64,000 nt of DNA from assembly GCF_025961475.1 (NCBI RefSeq), contig NZ_JAOQNS010000002.1, positions 248,001-312,000 on the forward strand, given 5' to 3'. The notes beneath the pieces are model-generated. The model was not told the origin of the DNA. It did no database searches and saw nothing but the letters and a program-made list of their open reading frames with translations. The position numbers were made by a program, and so were the translations under genes. Every line of letters starts with the position of its first letter. The first letter of the stretch is position 1. The stretch is from Rhodobium gokarnense (GTDB taxonomy: Bacteria; Pseudomonadota; Alphaproteobacteria; Rhizobiales; Rhodobiaceae). Shown here piece by piece: positions 1 through 7,558 of the stretch.

Positions 1-1
1 G

Positions 2-82
2 GAAGAGGCTCCGGCCGCCCCGCCCGAGCCGCCGCGCAGCGAAGTCCTGCTTGAAGAAATCCGCGATCTGCTGAAAAAGTAG
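2..82 (+). CDS. mscL: MscL mechanosensitive channel, C-terminal end only
   Basis: Only the last 26 codons and the stop are in the window; the gene enters from the left edge. The tail is a proline/alanine-rich linker followed by SEVLLEEIRDLLKK, which matches the cytoplasmic C-terminal helix typical of the large-conductance mechanosensitive channel MscL. That helix forms a bundle below the pore of the pentameric inner-membrane tension valve. The call rests on this short helix alone, so it is likely but not certain. Confidence 0.7.
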   Translation, partial: EEAPAAPPEPPRSEVLLEEIRDLLKK

Positions 83-194
83 CTCTGGAGCCGGCGTGCC
101 CTTGCTGCGGCGCGCCGGGCACCGGAATTGCCGAACAACCGGCCCGGCTTTCGGCCGGAATTGCAGGGTATTGTTTGCCGAAAGGGCCAAAAAG

Positions 195-1367
195 ATGCTG
201 ATGGAATCGCTGCGCGCCGAGGCCCGTGAGGCCCCGGAAAGCGGTATCGTCGAAGTCATGACATACGGCTGGGAGCGCCCCGGCCTGATCCCGCTGTGGG
301 CCGGCGAGGGCGACCTGCCGACGCCGGAGTTCATCCGCGATGCCGCCAGCCGCTCGCTCGCCGACGGCGAGACCTTCTACACCAGCCAGCGCGGCATTCC
401 CGAACTGCGTCAGGCGCTTGCCGACTATCACACCCGGCTCTACGGCCGCCCGTTCCAGCCGGAACGCTTCTTCGTCACCGGCTCGGGCATGCAGGCGATC
501 CAGATCGCCGTCGATGCGGTCGCCGGCGCCGGCGACGAGGTTCTGGTGCCGTCCCCGGCCTGGCCGAACATCGTCGCCGCCCTTGGCGTCTCCGGCGCAC
601 GGCCGGTGGAGCTGCCGATGTTCCTCGGTAATGACGGCTGGGTGCTCGACCTGGAACGGCTGAAGGCCGCGATCACGCCGAAGACCCGCGCCATCTTCCT
701 CAACTCGCCGTCGAACCCGACCGGCTGGGTCGCCGGCCGCGAGGTGCTCGCCGAGATCCTGGACCTCGCCCGCAAGGAGGGGCTCTGGATCATTTCCGAC
801 GAGGTCTATTCCCGCTTCTATTTCGGCGATGCCCCGCGCGCGCCCTCCTTCTACGACGTTGCCGAGGACGACGACCGCATCCTCTACGTCAACACCTTTT
901 CCAAGAACTGGGCGATGACCGGCTGGCGCGTCGGCTGGATTTCCGCCGCCCCGGAACTCGGCCAGGTGATCGAGAACCTGATCCAGTATTCCACCTCGGG
1001 CGTCGCCGTCTTCATGCAGCGCGCCGCCGTCGCCGCCCTCAATGACGGCGAGGCGTTCGTCGCCGAACAGGTGGCGCGCGCCCGCTCCGGCCGCGACCTC
1101 ATCTGCTCGGCGCTGGAGCGCACCGGGCGCACCCGCTTTGCCTGGCCGGCCGGCGCCTTCTACCTGTTCTTTGCCGTCGACGGCGAACCCGATACCTCGA
1201 AACTCGGCCTGCGCCTCGTCGACGAGGCCAATATCGGCCTTGCCCCCGGGACCGCCTTCGGCGCCGGCGGCGAGGGCTATATGCGGCTCTGTTTCGCCCG
1301 CGGAGCCGACGGGCTGCAGACGGCGACGGATCGACTGGTGACCTGGCTGCAAACTTCCTGTGCCTGA
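195..1367 (+). CDS. PLP-dependent aminotransferase, class I/II (AspC-like fold)
   Basis: A 390-residue fold-type I aminotransferase. It has the NPTG motif (SPSNPTGW), the ISDEVYS segment that binds the PLP ring nitrogen and tyrosine, and FSKNWAMTGWRVGW with the Schiff-base lysine. A C-terminal arginine motif (MRLCFARG) probably binds the substrate carboxylate. These identify a cytosolic amino-acid/keto-acid aminotransferase but not its substrate. The ATG at 195 is preferred over an earlier in-frame ATG at 96, because residues upstream of it are Arg/Cys-rich and unlike the family. A further ATG at 201 is possible. It stands between mscL and fixL with about 80 bp on its 3' side and has no evident link to either. 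Confidence 0.85.
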   Translation: MLMESLRAEAREAPESGIVEVMTYGWERPGLIPLWAGEGDLPTPEFIRDAASRSLADGETFYTSQRGIPELRQALADYHTRLYGRPFQPERFFVTGSGMQAIQIAVDAVAGAGDEVLVPSPAWPNIVAALGVSGARPVELPMFLGNDGWVLDLERLKAAITPKTRAIFLNSPSNPTGWVAGREVLAEILDLARKEGLWIISDEVYSRFYFGDAPRAPSFYDVAEDDDRILYVNTFSKNWAMTGWRVGWISAAPELGQVIENLIQYSTSGVAVFMQRAAVAALNDGEAFVAEQVARARSGRDLICSALERTGRTRFAWPAGAFYLFFAVDGEPDTSKLGLRLVDEANIGLAPGTAFGAGGEGYMRLCFARGADGLQTATDRLVTWLQTSCA

Positions 1368-1444
1368 TTGCCAGCAAGGCCTTGTGAGTATTCGGTAGAT
1401 TCCCTTATGCTCAGGCCGTGGGGAATTATGCCGGAAGAGAGGCG

Positions 1445-2605
1445 ATGCGGCAGGACAACAGGAGCACGATATCGGAGACCGGAACCGTTTCCGAAGCGCG
1501 CATGGCAAGCATGCTGGACACGGCCGTCGATGGCATCATTGTCATGGACGACGCGATGCGCATCCTGGTGTTCAACAAGGCCTGCGAGAAGCTTTTCGGG
1601 TATAGCGCGGTGGAGGTCGTCGGCTCGAACGTGGCCGTGATCATGCCGCCGGAATACGCCAACCACCACAACGGCTATGTGACGCGCTACCTGGAAACCG
1701 GCCAGGAGCGGATCATCGGCATCGGCCGCGAGGTGCTTGGCATGCACCGGGACGGCACTATCTTCCCGGTCGAGCTTTCGGTGGGCGAGGCAAAAACGCC
1801 GGAAGGACGCCAGTTCATCGGCATCATGCGCGACGTCCGGTCCCGCAAGGAGGTCGAGAAGCGCCTGAAGGACCTGCAGTCGCAACTCGTCCACATGGCG
1901 CGCATCAGCGCCATGGACGAGATGGGTGCGGCCATCGCCCACGAACTGAACCAGCCGCTGACCGCGGTGATGCTCTATCTGCAGGCGGTGCTGAGGCGCC
2001 GCCGCAATGCCGCCGAACGCGGCGAGCCGCTCGACGACCGGGCGCTGGAGATCATCGACAAGGCGGTCGGCGAGGCGGAGCGGGCCGGCGCCATCATCCA
2101 GCGCATGCGCCAGATGGTGGAAAAGCGCGATCCGCAGCGGCGTGCGGTGAACATGGTCGAACTCGTCGACGAGACGATGCAGCTCACGCGGCTCGGACAG
2201 GGCGATTCCGGCGTCGAGCTGCGCCGCGAGAACGATGCGGACGAGATCATGATCGAGGTCGATCCGGTGCAGATCCAGCAGGTCATCGTCAATCTGGTGC
2301 GCAATGCGCTGGAGGCCGTGCGCGGCGCCGACGACCGCTGGGTGCGGGTTGCGGTCCGCTCCAGCGAGACCCGCGTGCTGGTCGAGGTCGTCGATTCGGG
2401 CCACGGCATCCCCGAGACCCAGGTCGACGAGCTGTTCAAGGCCTTCTCGACCGGACGCAAGAGCGGCGTCGGCCTCGGCCTCGCCATTTCCCGCACGATC
2501 GTCCAGAACCACGGCGGCGATCTGACCGTAGACCCGGGGGGGCACGGCTCCGGGGCGCGGTTCCTCCTCAGCCTGCCGCATGCGACCCAGGCGGCGACGT
2601 CCTAG
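1445..2605 (+). CDS. fixL: FixL oxygen-sensing haem-PAS histidine kinase (soluble form)
   Basis: 386 residues from the ATG at 1445, which has a strong ribosome site (ggaagagagg); an upstream in-frame GTG at 1418 lacks one. One PAS domain lies at about residues 20-135. It carries the FixL haem signature: H75 (NHHNGY) matches the proximal ligand and R95 in the IIGIGR motif matches the arginine that contacts bound O2, with the same 20-residue spacing as in Bradyrhizobium FixL. The phosphorylated histidine is H166 (HELNQP), and the ATPase part has N (NLVRNALEA), G1 (DSGHGIP) and G2 (GVGLGL) boxes. Low O2 should switch on autophosphorylation and transfer to FixJ, 33 bp downstream. No transmembrane segment is visible and there is only one PAS, so it is a short cytosolic FixL. 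Confidence 0.95.
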   Translation: MRQDNRSTISETGTVSEARMASMLDTAVDGIIVMDDAMRILVFNKACEKLFGYSAVEVVGSNVAVIMPPEYANHHNGYVTRYLETGQERIIGIGREVLGMHRDGTIFPVELSVGEAKTPEGRQFIGIMRDVRSRKEVEKRLKDLQSQLVHMARISAMDEMGAAIAHELNQPLTAVMLYLQAVLRRRRNAAERGEPLDDRALEIIDKAVGEAERAGAIIQRMRQMVEKRDPQRRAVNMVELVDETMQLTRLGQGDSGVELRRENDADEIMIEVDPVQIQQVIVNLVRNALEAVRGADDRWVRVAVRSSETRVLVEVVDSGHGIPETQVDELFKAFSTGRKSGVGLGLAISRTIVQNHGGDLTVDPGGHGSGARFLLSLPHATQAATS

Positions 2606-2638
2606 GCGATCGCCGACCAAAGATAACAGGGGAAGACA

Positions 2639-3265
2639 ATGACCGATCCGGCTGACGCAACGATTTTCATCGTCGATGACGATCCGGCCGTCCGCGACGC
2701 CCTCGGCGTGGTGTTCGAGATGGAGGGCTTTCGGGTCCTGACCTTCGCCACCGGCGATGCCTTCATCGATGTCGTCCACCGCGAGGATCCCGGCTGCGTG
2801 CTGCTCGACGTCCATATGCCCGGCCGTTCCGGCATCGACATCCTGTCGGAGCTGAACGCCGAGCACTATCCGGCGCCGATCTTCATCATCTCCGGCCAGG
2901 GCGACATCCCGATGGCGGTCAATGCCGTCAAGCAGGGCGCCTTCGATTTCATCGAAAAGCCGTTCGACGCCGACACGGTGGTCGGCCGCGTGCGCGATGC
3001 CCTTGCCGCCATGGCCAAGGGAACCAATGGCGGCGGCGCCCGCGACTGGGATTTCCCCGGCCACGAGCACCTGACCCCGCGCGAGCGCCAGGTGCTGGAA
3101 CAGATCACCTCCGGGGCCACCAACAAGGAGGCCGGGCGCATCCTCGGCATCTCGCCGCGCACCATCGAGGTGCACCGCGCCCGCATCATGGAAAAGCTCG
3201 GCGCCCGCAACGCCGCCGACCTGGTCCGCATCGTGCTCTCCGGCGAGCAGCCCGGCACCGCCTGA
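2639..3265 (+). CDS. fixJ: FixJ response regulator
   Basis: 208 residues: an N-terminal receiver (about 7-120) with acidic pocket IVDDDP, phospho-acceptor D57 (VLLDVHMPG) and the conserved lysine in EKPFD, then a short linker and a LuxR/NarL-type HTH (about 142-200; LTPRERQVL, ISPRTIEVHRARIMEKL). This is the standard FixJ architecture and length. A ribosome site (agggg) precedes the ATG. It follows fixL with a 33-bp gap, so the two are probably cotranscribed as a two-component pair. Phosphorylated FixJ is known to activate fixK-type promoters, and the fixK-type gene lies about 0.8 kb downstream. Confidence 0.95.
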   Translation: MTDPADATIFIVDDDPAVRDALGVVFEMEGFRVLTFATGDAFIDVVHREDPGCVLLDVHMPGRSGIDILSELNAEHYPAPIFIISGQGDIPMAVNAVKQGAFDFIEKPFDADTVVGRVRDALAAMAKGTNGGGARDWDFPGHEHLTPRERQVLEQITSGATNKEAGRILGISPRTIEVHRARIMEKLGARNAADLVRIVLSGEQPGTA

Positions 3266-3353
3266 ACGGGGCGCCGATCGTATCGCGGAGCCCATGCTCC
3301 GACCGCGCCGGCCCATGCCGGCGCCTGCGGGCGATGTTCCGGAATCCTTCCAG

Positions 3354-3361
3354 ATATGTAG
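3354..3361 (+). promoter_or_regulatory. Possible FixJ half-site (ATATGTAG)
   Basis: ATATGTAG lies about 93 bp upstream of the stand-alone receiver gene. From memory, FixJ half-sites resemble GTA(A/C)GTAG, so this is a partial match. A closer match is at 3855-3862. The assignment rests on the short match plus position only. Confidence 0.25.
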
Positions 3362-3453
3362 AACACCGAATGGTGTTTCGCCTTTCGTCGTAGGAGTCTG
3401 CCCCGACGTTCCCTGCGGTGCCCCGCGGCCCGCGCCCATTGCAGGAAGTCGAC

Positions 3454-3792
3454 GTGGCGATTTACATCCTTGAGGACGATCCGGGCGTTTCCGATTCCCT
3501 GTCCGTGTTCCTGGAACAGCTCGGCTATGACGTCACCGTGTTTGCCGACGCGGAATCGTTCTTCCGCCGCGAGCCGCCGACGGAGACCGACACGGTCATC
3601 GTCGATCTCGGCCTTCCCGGCATCAAGGGAACCGAAGCGATCCGCTGGATCAACGGCCTCGTCACCCGGCCGAAGGTGCTGGTCATTTCCGGCCAGCCGC
3701 GCAACGAGATCGAGCGCCAGTTCAACGGCACGGAGGTGCCCGTGGTGCTGCGCAAGCCGCTGACCGAAGCGTCCCTCGTTCCCTGGCTCTGA
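3454..3792 (+). CDS. Stand-alone receiver-domain response regulator
   Basis: 112 residues made only of a CheY-like receiver: acidic pocket EDD (residues 7-9), phospho-acceptor D51 (VIVDLGLPG), switch serine (VISGQ) and the conserved lysine in LRKPLTE. There is no output domain. The GTG at 3454 is chosen because an aggaag ribosome site precedes it and the protein then begins directly with the first beta strand; an in-frame GTG at 3418 would add 12 residues unlike the fold. It lies between fixJ and the fixK-type gene, so it may take or drain phosphate from FixL, in the manner of other single-domain regulators or the anti-kinase FixT (which is a different fold). That role is inferred from position only. 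Confidence 0.8.
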   Translation: MAIYILEDDPGVSDSLSVFLEQLGYDVTVFADAESFFRREPPTETDTVIVDLGLPGIKGTEAIRWINGLVTRPKVLVISGQPRNEIERQFNGTEVPVVLRKPLTEASLVPWL

Positions 3793-3854
3793 GCGTGCCG
3801 CCGGGCTGCCGCGCGACGATATCTCGCATTCGACGGAAGTCGAAAAACGCCCCC

Positions 3855-3862
3855 ATAAGTAG
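3855..3862 (+). promoter_or_regulatory. Possible FixJ half-site upstream of fixK (ATAAGTAG)
   Basis: ATAAGTAG differs by one base from the GTA(A/C)GTAG half-site remembered for Sinorhizobium FixJ. It sits about 220 bp upstream of the fixK start in the only gap before that gene. A FixJ target is expected here by analogy with the FixLJ-K cascade, but the motif is short. Confidence 0.35.
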
Positions 3863-3960
3863 CTGAACCGATATGCTAACGCATTGCCTCGCCGTAGAAT
3901 TTCGTCTCGACGGCGGGCGGGTCCGGACAAGCTGCGGCAAAGCGGCGGGATGGACCGGAT

Positions 3961-3974
3961 TTGAGCGTCGTCAA
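3961..3974 (+). promoter_or_regulatory. FNR/FixK-type box upstream of fixK
   Basis: TTGAGCGTCGTCAA has both TTGA/TCAA half-sites at the N6 spacing of FNR/FixK sites, about 109 bp before the fixK ATG. It could mediate autoregulation of fixK or control by the second Crp/Fnr protein encoded at 18549-19274. The inner bases (G/C) differ from the ideal T/A, so the site may be weak. Confidence 0.5.
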
Positions 3975-4082
3975 TGCAGAACGGGCAAAGGACGGAAAAC
4001 GCCCGTTCGGAACTGACAGCATGGGTTCGCTCCGGGTCGTCGCCGCCAAGGCGTGGCATGCGGGCGGACGAGGAGGACAAAA

Positions 4083-4796
4083 ATGGCTTATCTCCACAAC
4101 GAGATAAGAAACGAGACCCATCTCGTACCCGGCCTTCCTGTCGACGGGGAGCAGGCATGGTCGGACTTCATGAATTCGGTCAACACCAAGATCTGCCGTT
4201 TCGCCCAGCACGACGTCATCTTCTACGAGGGTGACATGGCCGACCGCGTCTTCGAAATCGTCGAGGGCGCCGTCATGCTCTACAAGCTGCTGCCGGACGG
4301 CCGCCGCCAGGTGGTGGAGATGCTCGGGCCCCAGGCCCTGTTCGGCATCCCGGCCCACGGCATCTACGACTGCGCGGCCGAGACCCTGGTGCCGACCGTG
4401 CTGCGCTCGCTGCGCCGCCGCGACCTTGAGGAACAGATGGACCTGCAGCAGCACATCACCCGCTGCCTCTTGTCCCAGATGGAGCGCCTGCACGACCACG
4501 CCGTGCTGCTCGGCCGCAAGTCGGCGACAGAGCGCGTCGCCAGCTTCCTGTTCCGCTTCGTCGCCAACCGCGGCGGCGTCGGCTGCACCGGTCCCGCCAA
4601 GGGCGAGACCGACGAGGAGACCGTGCGCCTCAACATGACGCGCCAGGAGATCGCCGACTTCCTCGGCCTGACCATCGAGACGGTCAGCCGGGTCTTTTCC
4701 GACATGAAGCGCCGCGGCGTCATCTGCATCGAAAAGACCGACCAGATCCGCATCAACAACGTCTGCGGCCTCTGCCACCTGACCGGCGCGCACTGA
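4083..4796 (+). CDS. fixK: FixK-type Crp/Fnr transcription regulator with C-terminal CxxC
   Basis: 237 residues: cyclic-nucleotide-binding-like beta roll (about 30-130), long dimerisation helix (about 130-160) and winged helix (about 185-225). The recognition helix ETVSRVF has the E-x-x-S-R pattern (E199, S202, R203) that reads TTGA half-sites. The N-terminal cysteine cluster that binds Fe-S in FNR/FnrN is missing, which fits FixK. Unusually the protein ends NNVCGLCHLTGAH, a CxxC pair (C228, C231), and has several other cysteines (C38, C97, C128, C168, C215). The ATG at 4083 follows a strong gaggagg site; an earlier in-frame ATG at 4053 lacks one. Expected targets in the window are the TTGA-N6-TCAA boxes before hemN, ccoN and hemA. 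Confidence 0.88.
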   Translation: MAYLHNEIRNETHLVPGLPVDGEQAWSDFMNSVNTKICRFAQHDVIFYEGDMADRVFEIVEGAVMLYKLLPDGRRQVVEMLGPQALFGIPAHGIYDCAAETLVPTVLRSLRRRDLEEQMDLQQHITRCLLSQMERLHDHAVLLGRKSATERVASFLFRFVANRGGVGCTGPAKGETDEETVRLNMTRQEIADFLGLTIETVSRVFSDMKRRGVICIEKTDQIRINNVCGLCHLTGAH

Positions 4797-4851
4797 CGGG
4801 TCGCCAACCGACACCCGACCGACCTGCCACCGGTGGGCCTTGAAACGCAAA

Positions 4852-4884
4852 CGCCGCGCTTGCCAGCCGAGCGCGGCGGTTTTC
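4852..4884 (+). terminator. Rho-independent terminator after fixK
   Basis: A perfect 9-bp stem (cgccgcgct at 4852-4860 with agcgcggcg at 4870-4878) and 9-nt loop, followed by gttttcg. It lies 55 bp past the fixK stop, and in the other direction it can also end the convergent gene at 4912-5292. The same 9-bp stem recurs at 5432-5456. Confidence 0.8.
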
Positions 4885-4911
4885 GTTCTGCGCCGATGGG
4901 GGTGCACGGTC

Positions 4912-5292
4912 CTATCGGTTGCGGGCGGTTTCGAGCAGGCGTCTGACGTCGGCCTGGGTCTCGACGAGGTGCTGGCGATAGCCGAGCAAGGTGATGGACG
5001 ATCGGTATCCGTAAGGGGCCATGCTCGGAATCGGCGGATAGGGGCCCGCTACCCGCTTCGCGTTCACCCAGATGGGGGTGTTCCCGCCGCCCGTCACGAC
5101 CACCAGCGACGTCAGCGTCTCGCCGACCTTGGCGGCAACGTCGTTCGGGGCTTCCGTCACCAGGTTCATGATGCCCCAGTCGATGCGGCAGTTTGCGGCC
5201 GCGTGCTCTCCCTGGAGCGTGCGTCGAATGCGGATGACAGCGAGAGGATCAATCTCCGCAGCGGATCCGTCCGGGGCGGTGAATCGCAGCAT
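4912..5292 (-). CDS. Conserved hypothetical protein
   Basis: 126 residues with no signal peptide or membrane segment. It starts with a beta-rich segment (MLRFTAPDG, IDPLAVIRIRRT), has a central VVVTGGGNTPIWVNAKRV segment and a C-terminal helix (RQHLVETQADVRRLLETA). I do not recognise a characterised family, though small proteins of this form (an ion or residue check followed by W-V/F-N/D-A-K) occur as hypotheticals in Hyphomicrobiales. A gaagg site precedes the ATG. It faces fixK convergently, shares the terminator between them, and is the only gene between the fixK and hemN terminators, so it is probably transcribed alone. Confidence 0.65.
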   Translation of the reverse strand: MLRFTAPDGSAAEIDPLAVIRIRRTLQGEHAAANCRIDWGIMNLVTEAPNDVAAKVGETLTSLVVVTGGGNTPIWVNAKRVAGPYPPIPSMAPYGYRSSITLLGYRQHLVETQADVRRLLETARNR

Positions 5293-5431
5293 GGGGACAG
5301 CCTTCGCCCGTTATCCTGTTCCATATACAATGCTGGATTAATGTTTTCGGAAATACAACTAAAAATACCATGACCACGACGGTCATCATCACGGTCGGCA
5401 CGCTCCGATCTCCAGGTGCCGATAAGCAAAA

Positions 5432-5460
5432 CGCCGCGCTTTGGCCGAGCGCGGCGCTTT
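5432..5460 (-). terminator. Terminator after hemN
   Basis: cgccgcgct (5432-5440) pairs with agcgcggcg (5448-5456), with flanking A and T tracts on either side, so it works in both directions. It lies 30 bp beyond the hemN stop. The stem is identical to the fixK terminator stem at 4852-4878. Confidence 0.75.
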
Positions 5461-5485
5461 CTTTTCGGGAACGTACGGTCTGCCG

Positions 5486-6835
5486 TCAGACGGCGACGGA
5501 GTGCCGGGCCTTGTTGGCGGCGAAATAGGTGTCGAAGGCGGCGGCGGCGACGCGCACATAGGGGCGGCCGGCCGGGCGCACGGTGACGTGGTAGCCGTCG
5601 ACGTCGACGAGGCCGTCGGCGACCAGCTCGTCGAGCTGCTCCAGGGACTCGTGGAATTCGGCCGGGTCGCGGTCGAAGTGCCGGGCGATCTCGGTCAGGT
5701 TCACGTCGTAGACGGTCATCAACTGCTCGATAATGGCGGCACGCGCGCGATCGTCTTCCGAGAGCGCCTTGCCGCGCACGATCGGCGGCATGCCCGCATC
5801 GACCGCCCGCTTCCAGCCGCCGATGTCCGGCGCGTTCTGGGCATAGCCCTGGGGCAGCTTGCCGATGGAGGAGACACCGAAGCCGATCAGCGCGTCGGCG
5901 CCGTCGGTGGTGTAGCCCTGGAAATTGCGGTGCAGCTTGCCCTCGCGGTCGGCGATCGCCATGGAGTCGTCATTGTGGGCGAAATGATCGAGCCCGATGG
6001 CGTGGTAGCCGATCGACTTCAGGGCGTCGCGCGCGGCGGTCGCCAGCTCCAGCCGCATCTCCACGCCCGGCAGGTCGGCCTCGTTGATCAGCCGCTGGTG
6101 CTTCTTCATCCACGGCACATGGGCATAGCCGAAGAGGGCGAGCCGGCTCGGCTGCAGCGCTGCGGCCGCCTCGGCCGTCTCGCGCATGGTCTCCACGGTC
6201 TGCTTCGGCAGCCCGTACATCAGGTCCAGATTGATGGCGTTGATGCCGTTTGCCTTCAGCGCGGCAACGGAATCCAGCACGTTTTCCTTCGGCTGGATGC
6301 GCCCGATCGCTTCCTGAACGTCATAGGAGAAGTCCTGGACGCCGAGGCTTGCCCGGGTAATGCCGCACTCGCCGAGGGTTTTCGCCAGCTCCGGCGTCAC
6401 CGTGCGCGGATCGAGCTCGATGGCGTGCTCCAGATTGTCGGCGAGCGAGAACCCCTTTTGCAGCGCCTCGACCACATCGCGGAAGGCGCGGTCGGGCAAA
6501 AGGCTCGGCGTGCCGCCGCCCCAGTGGATGTGGCTGACCGGCAGGCCGCCCGGCACCATGGCGCTGATCATGGCGATCTCGCGCACCAGCACCTCCGCAT
6601 AGTCGTAAAGCGGAGCGTCCTTGTGTGTCACCTTGGTGTGACAGCCGCAGTAGTGGCACATCTCCCGGCAGAACGGCACGTGAAGATAGAGTGACAGTTC
6701 GGTGTCGGCGGGCAGCGCCCTGAGCCAGCCGGCATAGACCTCCCCGGTCACTTCCGGGCCGAAATGCGGCGCCGTCGGATAGGAGGTGTAGCGCGGCACG
6801 GAGCGGGTCGCGTAGCGTTCGGTGATGGTGTCCAT
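5486..6835 (-). CDS. hemN: Oxygen-independent coproporphyrinogen III dehydrogenase HemN
   Basis: 449 residues, full length for HemN. The radical-SAM cluster motif is C56-x3-C60-x2-C63 with a further C65 (CREMCHYCGC), followed by the SAM-binding GGGTPS motif. The N-terminal RYTSYPTAPHF is typical of true HemN rather than HemW. It decarboxylates coproporphyrinogen III to protoporphyrinogen IX without O2, using SAM, in the cytosol, and supplies haem for the cbb3 oxidase in microoxic cells. A TTGATCCCTGTCAA box lies 36 bp upstream, so FixK/FNR-type control is likely. It is divergent from the cco operon. Confidence 0.95.
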   Translation of the reverse strand: MDTITERYATRSVPRYTSYPTAPHFGPEVTGEVYAGWLRALPADTELSLYLHVPFCREMCHYCGCHTKVTHKDAPLYDYAEVLVREIAMISAMVPGGLPVSHIHWGGGTPSLLPDRAFRDVVEALQKGFSLADNLEHAIELDPRTVTPELAKTLGECGITRASLGVQDFSYDVQEAIGRIQPKENVLDSVAALKANGINAINLDLMYGLPKQTVETMRETAEAAAALQPSRLALFGYAHVPWMKKHQRLINEADLPGVEMRLELATAARDALKSIGYHAIGLDHFAHNDDSMAIADREGKLHRNFQGYTTDGADALIGFGVSSIGKLPQGYAQNAPDIGGWKRAVDAGMPPIVRGKALSEDDRARAAIIEQLMTVYDVNLTEIARHFDRDPAEFHESLEQLDELVADGLVDVDGYHVTVRPAGRPYVRVAAAAFDTYFAANKARHSVAV

Positions 6836-6870
6836 GGATACGATCTAATCTCTTGCCGTCTCGAGCTTCC

Positions 6871-6884
6871 TTGATCCCTGTCAA
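6871..6884 (-). promoter_or_regulatory. FNR/FixK-type box upstream of hemN
   Basis: TTGATCCCTGTCAA differs from the ideal TTGAT-N4-ATCAA by one base. Its near edge is 36 bp from the hemN ATG, close enough for a class II-type or overlapping promoter position. Confidence 0.75.
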
Positions 6885-7197
6885 ATTCTATAGACATCTG
6901 CCGCCCGATCAACTGCGGCGAATAGGGTCTTTATACAGCAACCGCCGGCGCAGGAACCACGGCCGGCCGGCTTGCCGAACGGCCGGGGAAACGCCTCCGG
7001 CAGACCCGTTACGATGTCGCAGGCCGATTTTCGAAGCATTCTAAAACGAGAACAATAGTCAACACCCAGAGTCCACTTTTAGGGCTTTTCGGGCGGAATT
7101 TTGCGTCCCATTGATATATGTTCTGGGAACCCCTTCAATCCATCAACAGCGCTGATATGTCCCTCGAACTGCAACACAATGACGCAGGTACAAATAC

Positions 7198-7225
7198 CGT
7201 CAAGCCCATGTGTTGACGGCTTTTT
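7198..7225 (+). terminator. Stem-loop with T tract in the hemN-ccoN gap
   Basis: ccgtcaa (7198-7204) pairs with ttgacgg (7213-7219) across an 8-nt loop and is followed by cttttt. It resembles a rightward intrinsic terminator although no coding gene ends here. The GTCAA-N9-TTGAC arrangement could instead be an operator dyad. Confidence 0.45.
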
Positions 7226-7268
7226 CGCGGATAGACGGGAAAAATGCGCCATCGTATATTAGAATTAA

Positions 7269-7282
7269 TTGATATTTCTCAA
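7269..7282 (+). promoter_or_regulatory. Second FNR/FixK-type box upstream of ccoN
   Basis: TTGATATTTCTCAA has intact TTGA and TCAA half-sites with N6 spacing and one inner mismatch. It lies 276 bp from the ccoN ATG, upstream of the perfect box at 7447. Confidence 0.5.
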
Positions 7283-7446
7283 TGCTTTGGAAGCAGTCCA
7301 GTTCTAACTCTGGCCTGTCCGGCGCCTCTTATCGGACCGTCCTGGAAAGGGCTATCCACTTGATTGAATTACGCTTGAAGTCCCGGAGCCCTTGTATGAT
7401 CATATGCCACCCGTCGAATGGCTGAATCGGCTGGGGCAGCGACATA

Positions 7447-7460
7447 TTGATATAGATCAA
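7447..7460 (+). promoter_or_regulatory. Perfect FNR/FixK box upstream of ccoN
   Basis: TTGATATAGATCAA matches TTGAT-N4-ATCAA at every defined base. It lies 98 bp from the ccoN ATG, as expected for class II activation with a leader of roughly 50 nt. This is the strongest FixK-type site in the window. Confidence 0.85.
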
Positions 7461-7558
7461 AGCGGTGCCGTGGGGTTCATCCATAGGTAACCGTGGTGAC
7501 CAACGGGCCCAATTCGGGGTCCGGTGGATGAAACTCAAACCATACTTAGGGCGGAACG

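Larger units (their letters stand above)
6836..7558. other. 723-bp divergent regulatory gap between hemN and ccoN
   Basis: No credible gene is visible. The gap is less GC-rich than its surroundings and holds three TTGA-N6-TCAA boxes (6871, 7269, 7447; listed separately) and a stem-loop with a T tract at 7198-7225. The stem-loop could end a short rightward transcript. The size is large for a plain promoter region in this gene-dense window. Confidence 0.6.

Noticed and set aside
1277-3439. 720-codon open frame antisense to fixL and fixJ
   Set aside because: It mirrors two clearly coding genes, has Asp/His/Arg-rich composition typical of high-GC reverse frames and matches no family.
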